A DNA stretch of 60,356 nt. Source: RUG11894 sp964344335 (lineage in GTDB: Bacteria; Bacillota; Clostridia; Peptostreptococcales; Anaerovoracaceae). The translations under genes and the position numbers were made by a program. The notes beneath the pieces are model-generated. The model searched no databases. It was not told where the DNA came from and saw only the letters and a program-made list of their open reading frames with translations. Shown one piece after another: positions 57,439 through 60,356 of the stretch (positions within the stretch are counted from its first letter, which is position 1; every line of letters starts with the position of its first letter). Where the stretch lies: assembly GCA_964344335.1 (NCBI GenBank), contig CAYFMW010000006.1, forward strand, positions 1 through 60,356, written 5' to 3'.

Positions 57439-59973
57439 ATGTCTAAGGTTTTAATAATTGGTGGAGTAGCGGGCGGGGCGACACTTGCCGCAAGACTTCG
57501 CAGGCTTGACGAATCGGCGGAAATAATACTTTTCGAACGCGGGGAATACATTTCTTATGCGAACTGCGGACTGCCCTATCATATAGGTGAAGTTATAAAA
57601 GAACGGCAAGCCCTGTTGGTTCAGACTCCGGAAGCCATGAAGGGAGCCTTCAACATAGATGTTCGCGTCAAAAATGAAGTCATATCCATCGACAGAGAAA
57701 ACAAAGAGGTGGAAGTCAAAAATCTCGATACCGGCGGAGTCTACCGGGAAAGTTACGATACACTCGTAATATCTACGGGCTCTTCGCCCCTTCGTCCTCC
57801 CATACCAGGCATAGATTCCGATCGCATCTACACCCTATGGACGATTCCGGATACGGATACGATAAAAACGGCGGTCGACAGCGGAAATGTCAAAAGCGCG
57901 GTTGTAGTAGGCGGAGGCTTTATCGGACTTGAGGTGGCGGAGAATTTAGCGCACAGGGGACTCGATGTGAGCCTCGTAGAGATGCTCAATCAGGTTATGG
58001 CCCCGCTCGACTTCGAGATGGCGCAGCTTCTTCATGAAAATATAATTCAAAACGGAGTGGATCTGCGACTGGGCGACGGCGTGGATTCCTTCGAGGATAC
58101 CGGCAGTTCCGTAACGGTAAAGCTTAAAAGCGGAGCCGCGATAGAGAGCGATATCGTTGTGCTTTCCATAGGAATAAGGCCCAATAACTCTCTTGCCAAA
58201 GAAGCGGGATTGGAGCTTACCCCCAGAGGCGCGATAAAAACGGATAAAAATATGCGCACATCAGACCCGTCCATTTATGCTGTCGGGGATGTCGCAGGAG
58301 TTAATGATTTCGTATTCGACGAACCCGCGATGGTTCCCCTTGCGGGCCCTGCCAACAAGCAGGCCAGAATAGCGGCGGATGTAATCGCGGGAGAAGGCGG
58401 AGAATACCGCGGCACGCAGGGTACTTCGGTCGCTCAGGTCTTCGACCTGACCGCGGTTTCAACAGGCGCGAATGAAAAATCCCTGATACAAAGAGGAATG
58501 GTAAAAGGTAAAGATTATCAGACAATCCTCGTAAGGCAGAACTCTCATGCAGGTTATTATCCGGGAGCCGAACCCATGTTCATGAAGATGATATTCTCCA
58601 TGGACGGCAAGAAGATATATGGAGGACAAATCGTCGGAGGACTCGGCAGCGACAAGAGAATAGACACCCTTTCGGTCGCCATGAGGCTGGGCGCAAGCAT
58701 AGAAGATCTGCAGCATCTTGAGATGGCATACGCGCCGCCCTACTCTTCGGCAAAAGATCCCGTAAATATGCTCGGCTATGTGGCTGAGAATGTCCTTAGC
58801 GGAAAGGTTCGCTTTACCGATTGGGACGGACTGGAGAAGAATCCCGACGCCCTAATCCTCGATGTGCGCAAAGAGTCGGAGCGCACAGGCTACAGTATTC
58901 CCGGAGCGGTCGAGGTAACACTCGAAGAGTTGCGCGACAAACTTCCTTCGCTGGCCATCCCGAAGGACAGGAAGATACTCATAATCTGCTCGATAGGTGT
59001 GCGCTCATACAATGCGGCGCGCATACTCATGCAGACGGGCTACGAAAATGTCTTATCCTACCCTTGCGGCATGGGTTTTTATCGTTCGACGCACTATATA
59101 AAGTCGGAGATTCCCGTCATTAAAAAGAAGGCCGATTCGCCTGAAAAGCCGGCCGCAATTTCGGAAACCGCGCAAAAATTAGGCTCCGGAACTGCAGAAT
59201 CTAAAGTAATAAAACTGGATTGCAGCGGACTCCAATGTCCCGGCCCCATAATGAAGGTCTTTGAAGCGGTTAAGGAAATGAACACCGGCGAACTTCTGGA
59301 AGTTTCGGCATCCGACCCGGGGTTTGTACGGGATATCGACGCATGGTGCCGCAGGACCGGGAACACGCTGGTCGATAACGGAAAGAGAGGCAGAGAATAT
59401 TTTGCTGTACTGCGCAAAGGTATAGCTGCCTCGGAAGATCCAATTACCGCAGAAGGAACATCGAACGATGCCGCGCTTGCCACTTCGTCAAAGAATGAGC
59501 GGGCAGACGGTAAGACGCTGATAGTCTTCTCCGGAGATCTGGACAAAGTTCTGGCATCCTTCATAATAGCCAACGGAGCTGCCGCGATGGGTAGGCCTGT
59601 TACGATGTTCTTTACATTCTGGGGACTGAACGCACTGCGCAAGCCCGAAAAGCAAAATGTAAAGAAGACTTTAATGGAATCCATGTTCGGAGCCATGATG
59701 CCCAGAGGCGCGGACAAGCTGAAGCTGTCTAACATGAACATGGGCGGTATGGGCGCCGCAATGATGAGAAAAATCATGAAGGATAAAAATGTCAATTCAC
59801 TGGAAGAGCTTATCGCATCTGCGATGAAGGCCGGAGTAAAAATCGTCGCATGCACCATGTCCATGGATGTTATGGGAATAAAACCGGAGGAGCTAATTGA
59901 AGGCGTGGAGCTAGCCGGAGTCGGGAGCTATCTGGGCGATGCGGAAGAGTCGAATGTTAATCTGTTCATATAG
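57439..59973 (+). CDS. Four-domain sulfur flavoprotein: CoA-disulfide reductase - rhodanese - TusA - DsrE
   Basis: 844 residues. (1) Residues 1-450, pyridine nucleotide-disulfide reductase of the CoA-disulfide/polysulfide reductase (Cdr/NoxA) type: FAD site VLIIGGVAGGATLAARLRRL, single redox Cys43 in SYANCGLPYHIG, NAD site SAVVVGGGFIGLEVAENLA, YAVGDVAGV. (2) About 455-560, rhodanese with active Cys517 in ICSIGVRSYNA. (3) About 590-665, TusA/SirA with LDCSGLQCPGPIMK; Cys600 is the sulfur-carrying residue. (4) About 690-844, DsrE2-like domain with TLIVFSGDLDKVLASFIIAN and the Cys in KIVACTMSMDVMG. One chain can thus reduce (poly)sulfide or CoA disulfides and relay persulfide sulfur. AAGGAGG ribosome site; single gene, followed by a terminator. 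Confidence 0.9.
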   Translation: MSKVLIIGGVAGGATLAARLRRLDESAEIILFERGEYISYANCGLPYHIGEVIKERQALLVQTPEAMKGAFNIDVRVKNEVISIDRENKEVEVKNLDTGGVYRESYDTLVISTGSSPLRPPIPGIDSDRIYTLWTIPDTDTIKTAVDSGNVKSAVVVGGGFIGLEVAENLAHRGLDVSLVEMLNQVMAPLDFEMAQLLHENIIQNGVDLRLGDGVDSFEDTGSSVTVKLKSGAAIESDIVVLSIGIRPNNSLAKEAGLELTPRGAIKTDKNMRTSDPSIYAVGDVAGVNDFVFDEPAMVPLAGPANKQARIAADVIAGEGGEYRGTQGTSVAQVFDLTAVSTGANEKSLIQRGMVKGKDYQTILVRQNSHAGYYPGAEPMFMKMIFSMDGKKIYGGQIVGGLGSDKRIDTLSVAMRLGASIEDLQHLEMAYAPPYSSAKDPVNMLGYVAENVLSGKVRFTDWDGLEKNPDALILDVRKESERTGYSIPGAVEVTLEELRDKLPSLAIPKDRKILIICSIGVRSYNAARILMQTGYENVLSYPCGMGFYRSTHYIKSEIPVIKKKADSPEKPAAISETAQKLGSGTAESKVIKLDCSGLQCPGPIMKVFEAVKEMNTGELLEVSASDPGFVRDIDAWCRRTGNTLVDNGKRGREYFAVLRKGIAASEDPITAEGTSNDAALATSSKNERADGKTLIVFSGDLDKVLASFIIANGAAAMGRPVTMFFTFWGLNALRKPEKQNVKKTLMESMFGAMMPRGADKLKLSNMNMGGMGAAMMRKIMKDKNVNSLEELIASAMKAGVKIVACTMSMDVMGIKPEELIEGVELAGVGSYLGDAEESNVNLFI

Positions 59974-60000
59974 TTAATGTAGTGGCTTCCACATATTAAG

Positions 60001-60046
60001 ATTAAAAGTCCGTTACTTTAAAAAAGCAATGGACTTTTAATTTTTA
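60001..60046 (+). terminator. Terminator of the sulfur flavoprotein gene
   Basis: ATTAAAAGTCC (60001-60011) pairs with GGACTTTTAAT (60031-60041); the stem can extend inward with one mismatch to a small A loop; a T run follows. It lies 28 bases after the stop. Confidence 0.85.
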
Positions 60047-60115
60047 TTATGCATCGGAAACAATTCCCGGGAGAATAATTGAAAAATTGATTTTGAAAAT
60101 GTCGAGTTTGTTGTA

Positions 60116-60245
60116 ATATTGAGCTAAATTATTTCCCCTCAAATTTCACAGATCTCAACTCGATATCCTGTCATTAAATTGAGTGGAAAATAATTTATGT
60201 TGCAAAAAATATTTCTTAACTTTGAATCATTGTCGAGCTCAATAT
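60116..60245. repeat. Nested inverted repeats in the terminal intergenic region
   Basis: ATATTGAGCT (60116-60125) is the exact reverse complement of AGCTCAATAT (60236-60245). The adjacent TAAATTATTT (60125-60134) is the exact reverse complement of AAATAATTTA (60188-60197). TCGAGTT (60102-60108) also pairs with AACTCGA (60157-60163). The A/T-rich block of about 250 bases between the terminator and the last gene has no other coding frame. It could fold as a structured 5' leader or hold a set of operators. Confidence 0.5.
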
Positions 60246-60296
60246 CGATCGGCTCACTTGTAATTTTATAGATAGAAACTAAAAGGTGTTTGAATC

Positions 60297-60356
60297 ATGC
60301 GGAAGAACAAGAGAATTAAAGTAATACTCGTGTCGACATTTATCGCAATGGTCATA
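60297..60356 (+). CDS. Start of a membrane or secreted protein (cut by window edge)
   Basis: ATG at 60297 with AAAGGTG eight bases upstream, open to the last base (20 codons). The residues begin MRKNKRIKVILVS and continue TFIAMVI: a positive head followed by a hydrophobic stretch, as in a signal peptide or membrane anchor. Nothing further can be said about function. Confidence 0.55.
   Translation, partial: MRKNKRIKVILVSTFIAMVI

Noticed and set aside
60047..60296. CRISPR array at the window end
   Set aside because: The repeats are inverted, irregularly spaced and A/T-rich; there are no regular spacers and no cas genes.

Overview
The window reads as a chromosomal scaffold of a low-to-medium GC, Gram-positive, strictly anaerobic Clostridia-type bacterium. 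The reasons are strong Shine-Dalgarno sites with ATG/GTG/TTG starts, SLH-domain surface proteins, an ArgR-RecN pair, a SpoIID-like protein, an NfnAB ferredoxin/NADPH transhydrogenase and DUF1836 and YtrA-type regulators. Two blocks of exactly 100 N (37213-37312 and 56895-56994) show that it is a scaffolded, probably metagenome-derived, assembly. No rRNA, tRNA, CRISPR array, transposase or prophage gene was seen.

Layout. 1-6909 (minus): one tightly overlapped housekeeping operon, ruvC-ruvA-ruvB-spoIID-like-queA-tgt-rlmD-like, covering recombination, cell wall and queuosine/RNA modification. 7055-9178 (plus): argR-recN behind a good promoter with an ARG-box-like operator. 9175-12483 (minus): rbgA, a 5'-truncated PHP phosphoesterase remnant and a long-chain acyl-CoA synthetase with an operator-like palindrome; a DUF1836 regulator diverges from it. 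13152-16118 (minus): a three-gene ABC importer preceded by a 25-codon leader peptide with six tyrosines (five consecutive) and an intrinsic terminator, which looks like a tyrosine-sensing attenuator. 16142-26604: SLH-anchored 5'-nucleotidase, CitX-CitG fusion, two M20 peptidases, a lipid kinase and a 1017-residue SLH repeat protein. 26788-29880 (minus): a GntR(YtrA)-ABC-permease operon. 30180-37067 (plus): a complete oligopeptide-type ABC importer; its second permease carries an unusual duplicated extracytoplasmic insert.

37313-42993 (minus): a compact, divergent Tad-like pilus/secretion locus (CpaB-, TadZ-, TadA-, TadB-, TadC-like proteins and four small proteins with an N-terminal membrane segment) behind a near-consensus promoter. 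Its two ATPases have altered Walker A motifs. 43259-46896 (plus): nfnA-nfnB and a transglutaminase-like protein. 47025-52474 (minus): a free-standing FtsH-type M41 peptidase domain coupled to a membrane protein, then proA-proB-proC and a split chromate transporter. 52556-56210 (minus): nucleoside-type ABC transporter (ATPase and two permeases). 56453-59973 (plus): a CPBP protease broken by a gap and a four-domain sulfur-transfer flavoprotein (CoA-disulfide reductase, rhodanese, TusA, DsrE). The window ends in a dyad-rich intergenic region and the first 20 codons of a membrane or secreted protein.

Taken together, the genes describe an amino-acid and peptide-using anaerobe: peptide and tyrosine-type import, peptidases, proline synthesis and arginine control, with ferredoxin-based redox balancing and an elaborate surface. 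The most unusual parts are the Tyr leader/attenuator, the divergent Tad-like locus, the OppC insert and the AAA-less M41 peptidase.
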